Shown here one piece after another: positions 44,834 through 56,020 of a DNA stretch of 64,000 nt. A model generated the notes under the pieces. That model searched no databases and was not told where the DNA came from. It saw only the letters and a program-made list of their open reading frames with translations. The position numbers were made by a program, and so were the translations under genes. The stretch is from assembly GCF_900205755.1 (NCBI RefSeq), contig NZ_OANS01000001.1, forward strand, positions 186,001 to 250,000. The letters run 5' to 3'. This DNA comes from Polynucleobacter meluiroseus. GTDB taxonomy: Bacteria > Pseudomonadota > Gammaproteobacteria > Burkholderiales > Burkholderiaceae. The first letter of the stretch is position 1; every line of letters starts with the position of its first letter.

Positions 44834-45913
44834 ATGTCCACCATTAGTTCAGTTGTCATTGACGAAGCAGTACAAACCTTACGCAATGGGGGTTTGGTAG
44901 CATTTCCTACGGAAACTGTCTACGGTTTAGGTGCCGATGCCAAGAATCCAGCGGCGATTAAAAAGATTTTCACGACTAAAGGTCGCCCCTCTTCCCATCC
45001 AGTAATAGTGCATCTTGCGGCCCCAGAAAAATTTGATATTGCTACGGTAGATTGGGCTGCATTAGTCAGTCCATGGGTACAGAATTTATCTGCTGAAGCT
45101 TTACGTTTGATTGAGGCCTTTTGGCCTGGACCATTGACCCTGGTCTTTAAAAAACATGAGAGTGTTTTGAAAGAAATTACTGGAGGACAAGATACCGTTG
45201 CGATTCGTGCCCCGGCACATCCAGTCGCACAGGCTTTATTGCGTAAATTTAAAGGCGGCGTGGTGGCTCCTTCCGCCAATCGTTTCGGTAAAGTTTCTCC
45301 AACCAGCGCGGCAGATGTTCGCGGTGAGTTTGAAGGGGTACTTGATTTAATGGTTTTAGATGGCGGTGACTGTCAAGTTGGTATTGAATCTACTATTGTT
45401 GATGTCTCTTCAGGTGACCGTACAGTTCTGCTGCGCCCCGGAATAATTACCCCGCATGAGATCTTTGCAAAAACAGGCGTTCAAGTTTGTCTGCCAAGCG
45501 AGATTAATCAAAGCGCTGAGCCTGCGGCTCTGCCTAGGGTATCTGGAAGTTTACGAGCTCACTATGCTCCAGCCACTCCATTGCGCCTTTATGCTCCAGG
45601 ACGAGTGCTAGACGCCTTAAGTGAGTTTCCCGATATTAAATCCCGGGTTGCGGTGGCCGTTTGGGATTCCGAATCTTCTCTGGTGCTAGATGATCACCCC
45701 TCAATTGACGTTGAAGAAGTGGTTGTTTCAAGCGATAGTGCGGACTTCGCGAGCAAGCTGTATCGCACGCTAAGGGACTTAGATCAACAGACCTGGGATC
45801 TCATTTTATTTCCTGAGCCGCCCTCCGGCGAAGAGTGGGACGGCGTGCGTGATCGACTTCAGCGTGCCTGTTTTGGTTCCGGGCCATCTTCTAGAAGCCA
45901 AGCAAGCAGCTGA
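44834..45913 (+). CDS. tsaC: Threonylcarbamoyl-AMP synthase (TsaC/Sua5 type)
   Basis: Makes the activated intermediate for t6A37 modification of tRNAs reading ANN codons. The 359-residue protein has the YrdC domain (LVAFPTETVYGLGADAKN near residue 20, KGRPSSHPVIVHL, GGVVAPSANRFGKVSPTSA) plus the longer C-terminal Sua5 domain (SGSLRAHYAPATPLRLY). The form is therefore Sua5-like rather than the short TsaC. Its last 55 bases overlap the convergent dacB gene, an unusually long tail-to-tail overlap. Confidence 0.93.
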   Translation: MSTISSVVIDEAVQTLRNGGLVAFPTETVYGLGADAKNPAAIKKIFTTKGRPSSHPVIVHLAAPEKFDIATVDWAALVSPWVQNLSAEALRLIEAFWPGPLTLVFKKHESVLKEITGGQDTVAIRAPAHPVAQALLRKFKGGVVAPSANRFGKVSPTSAADVRGEFEGVLDLMVLDGGDCQVGIESTIVDVSSGDRTVLLRPGIITPHEIFAKTGVQVCLPSEINQSAEPAALPRVSGSLRAHYAPATPLRLYAPGRVLDALSEFPDIKSRVAVAVWDSESSLVLDDHPSIDVEEVVVSSDSADFASKLYRTLRDLDQQTWDLILFPEPPSGEEWDGVRDRLQRACFGSGPSSRSQASS

Positions 45914-47397
45914 TCATGCGCTTCTAAACCACGCCAAGCGTTGGGGTGGTTTATAAACGAAGTAACGGCATACATCCTGCCCGATTTGCTGATGACGTAA
46001 CCAGAGATTGCTCTCACATCGGCTAAAGAGCCGGTTTTAATTCGGACTTCAGGTTTCTTTTTTAGATGAAAAAACTTTCTGAGCTGAGTTAATAGTCTAT
46101 TTTTCATTGTGCCGTCAGTACCTGCAATAGGCAGGCTGTTGTAGAAAGTATCTCCAATTGGGAGGTTTCTGGCAGTAAGTAAAAGAGCATTCATTTGCTG
46201 AGCGGTAATAGTTTCATTACGTGAAAGGCCTGATCCGTTTTCGATCACTAGCCCCGGAAAATCTAAACCCATTTTTTTAAGCCAATCCTGTATTACGAGC
46301 CCGCTTTTTTCTATGCTCGCGGGCTTACCCATTTTTTCTAATGCCAAGGTTAAGAAAAGTTGCCGAGCCATGACGTTATTTGAGTATTTATTAATATCAA
46401 CAACATCATCTGCCAATCTGCTTCCCTCAAACTGCAGTAAAGGCCTAGCTGAAATAGGGACTATCTCATCCTTACCTGCGGGGGGATGAACCCATACACC
46501 ACCGGCCAATTCCCAAGCAGCAGCAAATCCTTGAGTCAGAAAAGTATTCGCATTCAGGGCAACAACATTAAAGTATGCATCTTTGCAGCCGCTTGGAAAG
46601 ACTCCAGAAAAGGAGGCATTCAACTGTTGGGTAGAGGCAATATTCAAATCTTCTGGATCTAAAGCAAAGCCGATGCCACTTTTCCAGTTGTCGCAGGTTT
46701 TATTAACGAGTCTGAGCTGATTGGTTACCTTGAGTTGTGACAGCGCCGGTGTGTAGCTAAGATCAATGAAATCAGCCGTACGCGATTTTTCTATATGAAA
46801 AGAAAGTGTCCTAAAGGCATAGAGCAGTGGATCGGGGGAGACGTTATACGATCGAGTGGATTCTCCGTCAATCGTAGTTTGAAGCATGACCTCGGGAGAG
46901 TAAGCGCTGCGATCAAAAAATAAGTCCCCATCGATTTTCTGAATTCCTAAGTTTTGCAAGGCATTCATCATCTTTGCCAATTCTTCAGGCACTAACTTAG
47001 GATCCCCTGTGCCTTGAAGATAAATGTTGCCTTTGAGAATTCCCTGTCGAATGGTGCCATCGGTAAAAAGATTGGTGCGCCAACGATATTGCGGACCCAA
47101 AACATCTAAGCTTGTCAGGGTAGTCAATATTTTCATGGTGGAAGCAGGGTTCATGGGGGCATTAGCCCGCCAATTTACGAGCGACTTACCGCTACTTTTA
47201 TCTTTGGCCTCTGACTTAATTTCAACCACAGAGATACTGACTGAATCTTGTGGAATTTGATTTTTATCCAAGCTGATTGCAATCGCTGTTGGAATTTTTT
47301 GGATGGGACTTTCTTGAGCTCCAAGGTTCGCTGCTTGGGCGGCGCTCACAATAGTTAGGCTCAATAAAAGAAGTAATTGGCAGATTTTGGAGAGCAT
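45859..47397 (-). CDS. dacB: D-alanyl-D-alanine carboxypeptidase/endopeptidase DacB (PBP4)
   Basis: A periplasmic penicillin-binding protein of the S13 class that trims and cleaves peptidoglycan cross-links. The 512-residue protein has a signal peptide (cut after AAQA near residue 22) and the three active-site motifs: SxxK in NPASTMKILTTL near residue 80, SxN in INKYSNNVMARQL, and KTG in RIKTGSLADVRAISGY near the end. The long insert between SxxK and SxN is typical of PBP4. The 3' end overlaps tsaC by 55 bases. Confidence 0.93.
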   Translation of the reverse strand: MLSKICQLLLLLSLTIVSAAQAANLGAQESPIQKIPTAIAISLDKNQIPQDSVSISVVEIKSEAKDKSSGKSLVNWRANAPMNPASTMKILTTLTSLDVLGPQYRWRTNLFTDGTIRQGILKGNIYLQGTGDPKLVPEELAKMMNALQNLGIQKIDGDLFFDRSAYSPEVMLQTTIDGESTRSYNVSPDPLLYAFRTLSFHIEKSRTADFIDLSYTPALSQLKVTNQLRLVNKTCDNWKSGIGFALDPEDLNIASTQQLNASFSGVFPSGCKDAYFNVVALNANTFLTQGFAAAWELAGGVWVHPPAGKDEIVPISARPLLQFEGSRLADDVVDINKYSNNVMARQLFLTLALEKMGKPASIEKSGLVIQDWLKKMGLDFPGLVIENGSGLSRNETITAQQMNALLLTARNLPIGDTFYNSLPIAGTDGTMKNRLLTQLRKFFHLKKKPEVRIKTGSLADVRAISGYVISKSGRMYAVTSFINHPNAWRGLEAHDQLLAWLLEDGPEPKQAR

Positions 47398-47443
47398 TGC
47401 CGTAGGATAAACTGACTTCGACTAGGCGGCCTATTTTTTCATT

Positions 47444-49885
47444 CTAAAGATTTTGATAGTTGCGCTGATAGCTTAATAGTTTAAGATTTTCAGACTTGAG
47501 TAGCGCAATCAATTTCTGAACGCGAGGCTTCAAATCCCCCTCTTGCTCTAGTTCTTGGCATGCTAAGACAAAGCCTTTCGCATTGAGAAGTTGAGCGCCA
47601 CCCTTGACCCGATGTACGAGGCTTTTAAATAGAGGTTCATCTACTATTACTTGATCGTTGGGGGGATCAATTTCAAGTAAAACCTCGTTATGGACGTGCA
47701 GTATTTCATCAAGGATAAGCACTATTTGCTTTGGATTATTTTGAACTAAATTAGAAAATGCATCAAATGAATATTGATCAGTCACCTCCTCTAGTATTTG
47801 CTCTTCGATTGAAAAGTACCGTATGAGTTCGTTTTCAAGGGCATACAAACTCAGGGGCTTGATCAGTACACCATTCATACCCGCAGCTAAAAATTGATGA
47901 CGTGAGTCTAGTGCGTAAATATCTGCTGTCACACCAATAATAATCATTTCTGAATAGCCGAGTGAGCGTATGGTTTTAGCTAATTCAGAGCCTTGCATGC
48001 CGGGCATCGAGTGATCAGTTAACAGTAAATCGTAGTGATTTTCTTTTATTAATTGGAGGGCATTTTGGCCATCCTCGCAAACACTAGTCTGAATCCCCAA
48101 AGCTTCGAGTTGCAAGGAGAGTATTTGACGGCTGGCGGGGTGATCCTCAACCACTAAAGCCCGAATAGCGATAACACTTGACACTCCTTTTTTACTTATG
48201 AATTTCTTGGTTTGTGGATTGACGGAGTTCTGCATGGAGGTGTAAGTTGGAGCAATACTAGTTCTTGGAAAAGCTACAGAAAAATAAACATTGCTTCCAA
48301 ATCCAGATTCACTCTCAAAATAGAGGCGACTATTCATGGAATCTACTAAGTGATTGGTGATAGTCAAACCTAGCCCCGTCCCTTTTTGATCTTCATGGGA
48401 TGGTAATTCTGCAGTGGATGGAACTTGTTCAAATGCTTGCAGCGCTAATTGAATTTGTTCAGTACCCATGCCAATGCCAGTATCTATGACCCTAAACTCA
48501 ATTAACTGGCCGGCATGATCATCAGCTAATACAGTCACTGCAAAATAGACCTGACCCTCGTGCGTAAATTTAATGGCATTGCTAAGGAGGTTTTGCAGTA
48601 CCTGACGTAGACGCAGAGAGTCCATCATTAATACTTCTGCAATTCGAGGGTCAACTGTAGTGTGTAAGGTTAACTTCCGCTTATGAGCTACGGCTGTAAA
48701 TGCGGATTGAATTTCCTCAATGAGTCGACTGAGATTGCAGGGCTCGAAATTGAGAGTCAGCTTTCCAGCCTCTATCTTTGATAAATCCAAGACTTGATTG
48801 AGCATTCCGAGGAGTGACTCTGCCGAGGCATGGGCGCTCTTGAGAAGAGGTTTCTCTTCTAGAGGGAACTGCTTGCTATTGAGCAGCAACTCTTGAACAC
48901 CGAGGATGGCGTTCATTGGGGTGCGGATCTCATGGCTCATAGTCGCTAAAAAAGCCGATTTAGCTGCATTGGCTTTTTCTGCTTGCTCTTTAGATGCAGC
49001 AAGTTCATTCGCAATCTGTTTTTGCTGCGAATATTTTCTTTGCAGGTAGTAGGCAATCCCACTGCCTATGATTAATAAAATAATAGAAGTTATCCAAGAC
49101 GGGGTGATGAGATCTGATTTTTGGGAGACCTGATCTAATTGATCCTGATTCCAGTCAAATAATCGACGAGAGTCTATGGGGTCTAAACTATTTAAAAACT
49201 TCTCAAGCACTTGATGAAGGGCAGCATGCTCTGCAGAAATAAGCCAACGATAGGCAAATGGTTCTCGACCATATAAACCATCTAAGCGAAGGCTTGGTTC
49301 TTCTGATTTATGAATGAGGTGACGGGCTAGCCTCAGTGGCATTACTAAAGCGTCGATGTCTTCAATGACAAGCGCTTTCAGTGCCGACTCAAAGTCGCTA
49401 AAGGTATTTTCTGGACGCATAGTTGAAGGGGAGCCTTCTTGGCCGCGATCAAAGTAGGCAATTCTTAAGGTATCTATAGGACCTCGCTGACGCGAACTAA
49501 GCACTGCATCTTGACCCCAAAAAATAGGTATAGAGAGCGTTCCCATTGAGGCAAGTTGCGCCGTCATTGCAGGTGGGTCAATCATGAAATCGACTTCACC
49601 ATTAGCCAGCTGACTGAAACCCTCAAGATCTGAAGCGCGCCATTTCGGAATAAAACGCAGCCCAGTCATCCCTTCTAATTCCGTCAGCAATTGATGAAAT
49701 ACACCACCTCCCTTAAGGTGGTTGGTGGAATCTAAATAAGGAGCATATTTTTGGTGAACACTAAAATGCAGTATAGGGTTTGCATCGATCCATTGCAATT
49801 CTGCTTGAGTAAAAGAGTGAGAGCGAGCACCTCCTCCTACTAAAAGACTGGCGATTATGAAGCTGCCCGCAATAAACCGATGCAT
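47444..49885 (-). CDS. BvgS/EvgS-like hybrid sensor histidine kinase
   Basis: An 813-residue membrane sensor. Order of parts: signal peptide (1-22); one periplasmic solute-binding (SBP_bac_3) domain (about 28-250); one membrane helix (about 264-282); HisKA with H318 in [14 protein letters not shown]; HATPase (about 420-540, N box [12 protein letters not shown] and GTGLGLTI); receiver (about 575-690) with D624 in LLTDHSMPG; HPt (about 705-805) with H758 in HRVKGGAQ. This is a complete four-step phosphorelay. It follows the response regulator by eight bases. The ligand is unknown. Confidence 0.93.
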   Translation of the reverse strand: MHRFIAGSFIIASLLVGGGARSHSFTQAELQWIDANPILHFSVHQKYAPYLDSTNHLKGGGVFHQLLTELEGMTGLRFIPKWRASDLEGFSQLANGEVDFMIDPPAMTAQLASMGTLSIPIFWGQDAVLSSRQRGPIDTLRIAYFDRGQEGSPSTMRPENTFSDFESALKALVIEDIDALVMPLRLARHLIHKSEEPSLRLDGLYGREPFAYRWLISAEHAALHQVLEKFLNSLDPIDSRRLFDWNQDQLDQVSQKSDLITPSWITSIILLIIGSGIAYYLQRKYSQQKQIANELAASKEQAEKANAAKSAFLATMSHEIRTPMNAILGVQELLLNSKQFPLEEKPLLKSAHASAESLLGMLNQVLDLSKIEAGKLTLNFEPCNLSRLIEEIQSAFTAVAHKRKLTLHTTVDPRIAEVLMMDSLRLRQVLQNLLSNAIKFTHEGQVYFAVTVLADDHAGQLIEFRVIDTGIGMGTEQIQLALQAFEQVPSTAELPSHEDQKGTGLGLTITNHLVDSMNSRLYFESESGFGSNVYFSVAFPRTSIAPTYTSMQNSVNPQTKKFISKKGVSSVIAIRALVVEDHPASRQILSLQLEALGIQTSVCEDGQNALQLIKENHYDLLLTDHSMPGMQGSELAKTIRSLGYSEMIIIGVTADIYALDSRHQFLAAGMNGVLIKPLSLYALENELIRYFSIEEQILEEVTDQYSFDAFSNLVQNNPKQIVLILDEILHVHNEVLLEIDPPNDQVIVDEPLFKSLVHRVKGGAQLLNAKGFVLACQELEQEGDLKPRVQKLIALLKSENLKLLSYQRNYQNL

Positions 49886-49893
49886 AGCTTGAA

Positions 49894-50517
49894 TTAGCTT
49901 TCTATGATGTTGTTCATGCGGCAGAACAAAATGAGGTCTGCAATATTGTTAATCCCTAACTTATCAAATACCCGCGTCTTGTAAGTAGCGACAGTTTTGT
50001 TGCTGATATGCAGTAATTCAGAAATCTGTTGATTGCTGTTGCCCTTGCCAAGGTATTTCATAACCTGAAGTTCTCGATCAGATATCAGGGCTAATTTGTC
50101 GTTATCACTCAACGAGGTATTGCCGTTTCTGCCGTGTGTGAAAAAGTTATATCCCTGAGAGATGGCAACGCAGGCTGCCAAAATAATATCCGCCCCTGCA
50201 GTTTTATTAACAAAGCCATGAGCACCTAAAGATCGCACTCGTCCCCCGTATACAGCCTCGTCTAAGCTTGAAAGCACTAATATCCTAATATCGGGATGCA
50301 TTAGTCCTATGCGTCGAATCACATCAAAGCCATCGGTCTTGGGCATGTCTAGATCCAAAATCATCATATTTGGATTGACCTCCTTAATAGATCGAAGGCA
50401 TTCCTCACCATGTTGGGCTTGACCTACTATCTCAAACAAGAGTTGATCTTGCAGCATACTTTTTAATGCCATCAGCATGGCGGGATGATCATCTACCAAC
50501 ATCACACGTTTTCTCAT
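49894..50517 (-). CDS. NarL/FixJ-type response regulator (BvgA/EvgA-like)
   Basis: A 207-residue two-domain regulator: receiver (1-120) with acidic pair DD near residue 9 and phospho-acceptor D55 in [14 protein letters not shown], and a LuxR-type helix-turn-helix (about 142-200, [20 protein letters not shown] and [15 protein letters not shown]). It is the natural output partner of the adjacent hybrid kinase. It overlaps the upstream EAL-like gene by four bases, so all three proteins are made from one message. Confidence 0.93.
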   Translation of the reverse strand: MRKRVMLVDDHPAMLMALKSMLQDQLLFEIVGQAQHGEECLRSIKEVNPNMMILDLDMPKTDGFDVIRRIGLMHPDIRILVLSSLDEAVYGGRVRSLGAHGFVNKTAGADIILAACVAISQGYNFFTHGRNGNTSLSDNDKLALISDRELQVMKYLGKGNSNQQISELLHISNKTVATYKTRVFDKLGINNIADLILFCRMNNIIES

Positions 50518-51350
50518 TTTTTGTCTCCATTTTGGTTTTTATGAGGGTGCAGCGAAAAAATGGCTTTAGCGATGCGACTATCGCTAATGTGTAATATTTG
50601 GTGCCGGCTCACTGGGGGCATCATTAGCCCGCCGTAACAGTGGTCGACTTTTAGGCTGGTAGCGTTTTCTAAATCTTTTACTAAAGTAATGTTGCTGGCA
50701 TAAATTGCTATTTGCAGGCTCCGGACTTGAGTAATCAGTTGGATTGGCAATTCCTGATGCCTGAGCAGGCTGATATTGATATGGATTGCTTCGGGTTGAA
50801 TTGCGTTGAGCCACTCAATTTCTTGCTGAGTGCCTGAAAATTGCAGCAAATGAATTAAGACGCCGAGTCGTCTTAAACGCAAAATACCTTCTTCGCAGGC
50901 ATCTTCCATTTCTGGACTGGGTAATTTCTGTATCCCTAAATTAACCAGCCCGACGGGTAAGCGGCTATTCAGAATCAAATCACTTAAAGCATCAATGCAA
51001 TCGCTAGATACAAGCGCATGGCTTGGCATCGGTAAGATTCCAGGAACTGAGCGCCCGCTACGATACCAATAAGAAATCATATCTAGTCCCTCCATGAATA
51101 AACGTAAAAGCTGCGAATCAGTCGGGTTCAGTAATGGCCTAAATAAAGAGCCTGTAAGCTTAGTTCCCGAGGAGTTAAAAATGGGCTCGTTGCTAGTTGC
51201 TTGCCGAGTAGACCAAGATTGATATTCGTCAATAGCTTGCTTGTTTAAGCCAAGCCAGGGTTCACCACAGGTATCACGTACCTCTTGGAAGGGTTTGTTC
51301 TTCCAAGCTTTTACAAGCGTGTACAGCCGGGATTTCGGGCTCATCAGCAT
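50514..51350 (-). CDS. Degenerate EAL-domain protein
   Basis: The 278-residue protein has an EAL-like fold pattern in its second half (about 120-265): VGLVNLGIQKLPSPEME, RRLGVLIHLLQFSGTQQEIE, the strand IQPEAIHINISLLRHQE, LQIAIYASNITLVKDL and a final YGGLMMPP. At each catalytic position the phosphodiesterase residue is gone: the E of EAL, the DDFG aspartates, the IKID acid and the later glutamate. It should not hydrolyse c-di-GMP; a binding or protein-interaction role, as for Bordetella BvgR, is inferred. First gene of an operon with the regulator and hybrid kinase. Confidence 0.7.
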   Translation of the reverse strand: MLMSPKSRLYTLVKAWKNKPFQEVRDTCGEPWLGLNKQAIDEYQSWSTRQATSNEPIFNSSGTKLTGSLFRPLLNPTDSQLLRLFMEGLDMISYWYRSGRSVPGILPMPSHALVSSDCIDALSDLILNSRLPVGLVNLGIQKLPSPEMEDACEEGILRLRRLGVLIHLLQFSGTQQEIEWLNAIQPEAIHINISLLRHQELPIQLITQVRSLQIAIYASNITLVKDLENATSLKVDHCYGGLMMPPVSRHQILHISDSRIAKAIFSLHPHKNQNGDKK

Positions 51351-51495
51351 TCTCCAATCAATGACTGTCCAGTCTAGGCAGGACGGATTGGAGGGGTAAT
51401 GGCTGAAGCCTGATTTATCTGTAGGAATCTACCTACTCAGCTGTAATTAAGTATAAATACACGGTAAATCCATAAAAATATTATGGAGATCTTCA

Positions 51496-51526
51496 CTTGA
51501 AATCCCGTAAATTAGCCCTATATAAT
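51496..51526 (+). promoter_or_regulatory. Overlapping sigma-32 and sigma-70 promoters of groES-groEL
   Basis: CTTGAAA at 51496-51502 and CCCTATAT at 51516-51523, 13 bases apart, match the RpoH consensus except for one base. In the same DNA, TTGAAA (51497-51502) and a perfect TATAAT (51521-51526) at 18-base spacing form a housekeeping promoter. The CIRCE operator begins at the last base of the TATAAT box. Confidence 0.8.
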
Positions 51527-51552
51527 TAGCACTCAATACATGCGAGTGCTAA
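51526..51552 (+). promoter_or_regulatory. CIRCE operator (HrcA-binding site)
   Basis: TTAGCACTC-N9-GAGTGCTAA is a perfect match to the CIRCE consensus, at 51526-51534 and 51544-51552. Located at the start site of transcription of groES, it predicts repression by HrcA in unstressed cells. Confidence 0.95.
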
Positions 51553-51660
51553 AGAGGGATATGTGTATATAAACCTCCAAGGTAAGCGTGTTAAGATTTC
51601 TTAACATATTGATTTATATAGATATTTATTTAGTTAACATTCACTAACTCAGGAGAACGA

Positions 51661-51951
51661 ATGAATCTGCGTCCCTTACATGATCGCGTCATTATTAAGC
51701 GTTTAGATCAAGAATCAACCACTGCCTCTGGAATCATCATCCCCGATGCTGCCGCTGAAAAACCCGATCAAGGTGAAGTTTTAGCAGTTGGTCCCGGTAA
51801 ACGTGACGATAGCGGAAAACTCAATGCACCAGACGTCAAAGTTGGCGATCGCGTGTTGTTTGGCAAATATGCTGGTCAAACAGTCAAAGTAGACGGCGAT
51901 GAACTTCTTGTAATGCGTGAAGAAGACATCATGGCTGTCGTTCAAAAATAA
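51661..51951 (+). CDS. groS: Co-chaperonin GroES
   Basis: The 96-residue lid of the GroEL folding chamber. It starts [17 protein letters not shown], has the mobile loop around [18 protein letters not shown] with the GroEL-contacting IIIP, and ends [13 protein letters not shown] 51661 follows CAGGAGAACGA. A 310-base upstream region carries the stacked promoters and the CIRCE site. It is 26 bases ahead of groEL. Confidence 0.98.
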   Translation: MNLRPLHDRVIIKRLDQESTTASGIIIPDAAAEKPDQGEVLAVGPGKRDDSGKLNAPDVKVGDRVLFGKYAGQTVKVDGDELLVMREEDIMAVVQK

Positions 51952-51962
51952 TTCGGTATTAA

Positions 51963-53630
<1,668 letters not shown>

Positions 53631-53668
53631 TTGCTGCACATTCCCAGCTAATAAGCTTTAGAAATAAG

Positions 53669-53700
53669 AACGCCTGGTTCAAAAGACCGGGCGTTTTTTA
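53669..53700 (+). terminator. Intrinsic terminator after groEL
   Basis: The stem AACGCCTGGT (53669-53678) pairs with ACCGGGCGTT (53686-53695), with one G-U pair and a seven-base loop, followed by a T-tract. Confidence 0.92.
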
Positions 53701-53752
53701 TTTGAAATCCGATCCAAAAGAAACCAGCATAAAAATCGTTTAGCATTGCGTA

Positions 53753-55939
53753 ATGAATCCGCAAATTAATTACTTATTAAATCAATCTATTCAGCTTATC
53801 TTAACTAATAAGCTAGACGATGCAGAAAATTCTTTAAGCAGAATATTAAAGATGCAGCCCAAGCATTCTGACGCACTCTGTTTTCGAAGCGTTGTCGAGG
53901 CTTATAGATTCAACTTTTCTGAAGCTTTAAAGTGGATAGAAAAATCGATCGAAGCAAATCCTAAGAATGCAGTTGCCTATAGTAATCGAGGTAATATTCT
54001 CAAAGACTTAGGGAGATTCAAAGAGGCTCTTGCTAGTTATGAAAGAGCGATTGCTTTAGCGCCAAGTTATGAAGAGGCTCATAACAATAAAGGGAATGCC
54101 CTTCAAGATCTTAAACGTTTTGTCGAAGCGGTAAAAAGTTATGAAAAAGCAATTACCCTTACGCCGCAATATGCTGAGGCCCATAACAACAAAGGGAATG
54201 CACTTCAAAAACTACATCGTTTTGAAGACGCGCTGGAGTCATATAGAACTGCGATTTCATTAAAGCCAAGTTATGCCCTTGCATGGACAAACATGGGCTT
54301 AGCCTTTGGCAAGTTAAAAAAAATAGAAGAGGCAATGCACTGCCATGACAAAGCCTTAGCAATTGATCCCACTTGTTCTGAAGCCTGGTCTAACAAAGGA
54401 ATTCTTTTCTTTAATATTGAAAACTATGTAAGCTCCATTGAATGCTTTGATCAAGCGATTATCATTAATCATGAATTTGCAAGTGCATGGGCTGATAGGG
54501 CAAGTGCCCTCGATAAGAGTAGTCGCTACGATGAGGCTTTGGCAAATTATGAGAGGGCGTACGAATTAAGGCCAGCAACAGATTTTCTTGCTGATTTATT
54601 AATTCGAACCAAGTTAAAAATTGGGAACTGGGACGGTCTTCAGCAAGAGCAAGACAGAATAAAAAATATACTTCTTGCGAGTGAGATGATTTTTGAACCC
54701 TTCATAGCATTATCTTTTTTAGATGATCCAAATTTACATCTAAAAATTGCTAGTATGTGCAGTTCTGTAAGGCATCCAAACAGAAAAATATTCCCCGAGA
54801 TTGAGAGGCGGCCCCATAAAAAGATTCGTATTGGGTATTTTTCTGCTGATTTATGGAGTCACCCTGTGGCCTTGTTAACTGCTGAACTTTTTGAGCTGCA
54901 TGATCGAAGTCAATTCGAAATTTATGCATTCTCCTTGAGAAATGGCCCTGCTGGAGATCTTTTAAGACCCCGTTTGGAGAAGGCCTTCGATCAATTCTTG
55001 CGAGTTGAGAATAAAACAGACCAAGAAGTTGTTGCGCTTGCAAGAGAGCTAGAGATTGATATTGCGATTGATTTAGGGGGGCATACCGAGTTTAGTCCCA
55101 TAGATATATTTTCTTATCGTGTCGCACCAATTCAAGTCAGTTGGCTTGGTTATCCAGGGACAACGGGCACGGAGTATATGGATTACATCCTCGCTGATAA
55201 AACACTCATTCCAGAATCAAGTCGGCAGTTCTTCGCAGAAAAAATTGCCTATCTCCCAGACTCCTACATGGTGGATGATTCCAAAAGAACCGCTTCACTC
55301 ACGATATTTTCAAAAAGAGAATTGGGTCTTCCTGAAGATAAATTTATATATTGCTGCTTCAACAATAGCTATAAATTTAATCAAAAAATTTTAGAGAGTT
55401 GGGCGAGAATACTTCTAAAAGCAAAAGACAGTGTCCTTTGGATATCTGAAAATAATCCATTTTTCAAAGATAATATTGTCAAAGAGTTTGCTAAATTAGA
55501 TATTCTTTCGACCAGAATTATATTTGCCCAAAGAGTAGATTCCATGGCGGATCACTTGGCTAGATATGCTCTTGCAGATCTATTTTTAGATACCCTCCCT
55601 TTTAACGCCCACTCCACTGCTCTTGATGCACTCAAGGCTGGTGTACCTCTTATTACTTGTATTGGAGAGGCCTTTCCTGGAAGAGTTGCAGCAAGCCTGC
55701 TGAACGCCATAGATTTGACAGAACTTATTGCTAACGATATGGGGCAATACGAGGCGATGGCGATTGACTTTGCTCTGAACTCGGAAAAATTAAGAGCCAT
55801 TAAGGAAAAGCTATCGAGGAATAGATCCAGTAGCGCTTTATTCAACACACAACTATTTACTAAGAATATAGAGGCTGCATATTCTGAGATGTATCAACGT
55901 TATCTTGCTGACCTGCCTGTTGAGCATATTTCAGTCTGA
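53753..55939 (+). CDS. TPR protein with C-terminal O-GlcNAc-transferase-like (GT41) domain
   Basis: The 728-residue cytoplasmic protein begins with about seven TPR repeats (residues 5-280; consensus such as AYSNRGNILKDLGRFKEAL). The rest is a GT41/SPINDLY-type catalytic region: IRIGYFSADLWSHPVALL, IDLGGHTEFSPIDIF, APIQVSWLGYPGTTGTEYMD, YCCFNNSYKFNQKI, and DLFLDTLPFNAHSTALDALK with GVPLITC near the end. Bacterial members glycosylate proteins such as flagellins, pilins or adhesins. Base and codon use (many AGA, ATA, AAA) is clearly more AT-rich than the flanking groEL and pnt genes. Acceptor unknown. Confidence 0.87.
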   Translation: MNPQINYLLNQSIQLILTNKLDDAENSLSRILKMQPKHSDALCFRSVVEAYRFNFSEALKWIEKSIEANPKNAVAYSNRGNILKDLGRFKEALASYERAIALAPSYEEAHNNKGNALQDLKRFVEAVKSYEKAITLTPQYAEAHNNKGNALQKLHRFEDALESYRTAISLKPSYALAWTNMGLAFGKLKKIEEAMHCHDKALAIDPTCSEAWSNKGILFFNIENYVSSIECFDQAIIINHEFASAWADRASALDKSSRYDEALANYERAYELRPATDFLADLLIRTKLKIGNWDGLQQEQDRIKNILLASEMIFEPFIALSFLDDPNLHLKIASMCSSVRHPNRKIFPEIERRPHKKIRIGYFSADLWSHPVALLTAELFELHDRSQFEIYAFSLRNGPAGDLLRPRLEKAFDQFLRVENKTDQEVVALARELEIDIAIDLGGHTEFSPIDIFSYRVAPIQVSWLGYPGTTGTEYMDYILADKTLIPESSRQFFAEKIAYLPDSYMVDDSKRTASLTIFSKRELGLPEDKFIYCCFNNSYKFNQKILESWARILLKAKDSVLWISENNPFFKDNIVKEFAKLDILSTRIIFAQRVDSMADHLARYALADLFLDTLPFNAHSTALDALKAGVPLITCIGEAFPGRVAASLLNAIDLTELIANDMGQYEAMAIDFALNSEKLRAIKEKLSRNRSSSALFNTQLFTKNIEAAYSEMYQRYLADLPVEHISV

Positions 55940-55952
55940 GTTACCGGAGCAC

Positions 55953-56001
55953 AAAAAAATAGGGTGGAGATCATCGATGTAAAAAGCGTCAATCACCACC
56001 C
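55953..56001 (-). terminator. Intrinsic terminator of the pnt operon
   Basis: Read leftward, GGGTGGTGAT (56001-55992) pairs with ATCTCCACCC (55971-55962), with one internal mismatch, and is followed by TATTTTTTT. It begins 20 bases beyond the pntB stop. Confidence 0.75.
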
Positions 56002-56020
56002 ATTAATTCCTTGCATTAAT

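Noticed and set aside
44920..45279. A 119-codon leftward open frame inside tsaC
   Set aside because: Antisense to the conserved YrdC domain, no start signals, no recognisable product.
53900..54600. Repeated segments of about 100 bases
   Set aside because: They encode successive TPR motifs of one protein and are not identical DNA repeats; no CRISPR-like spacing.
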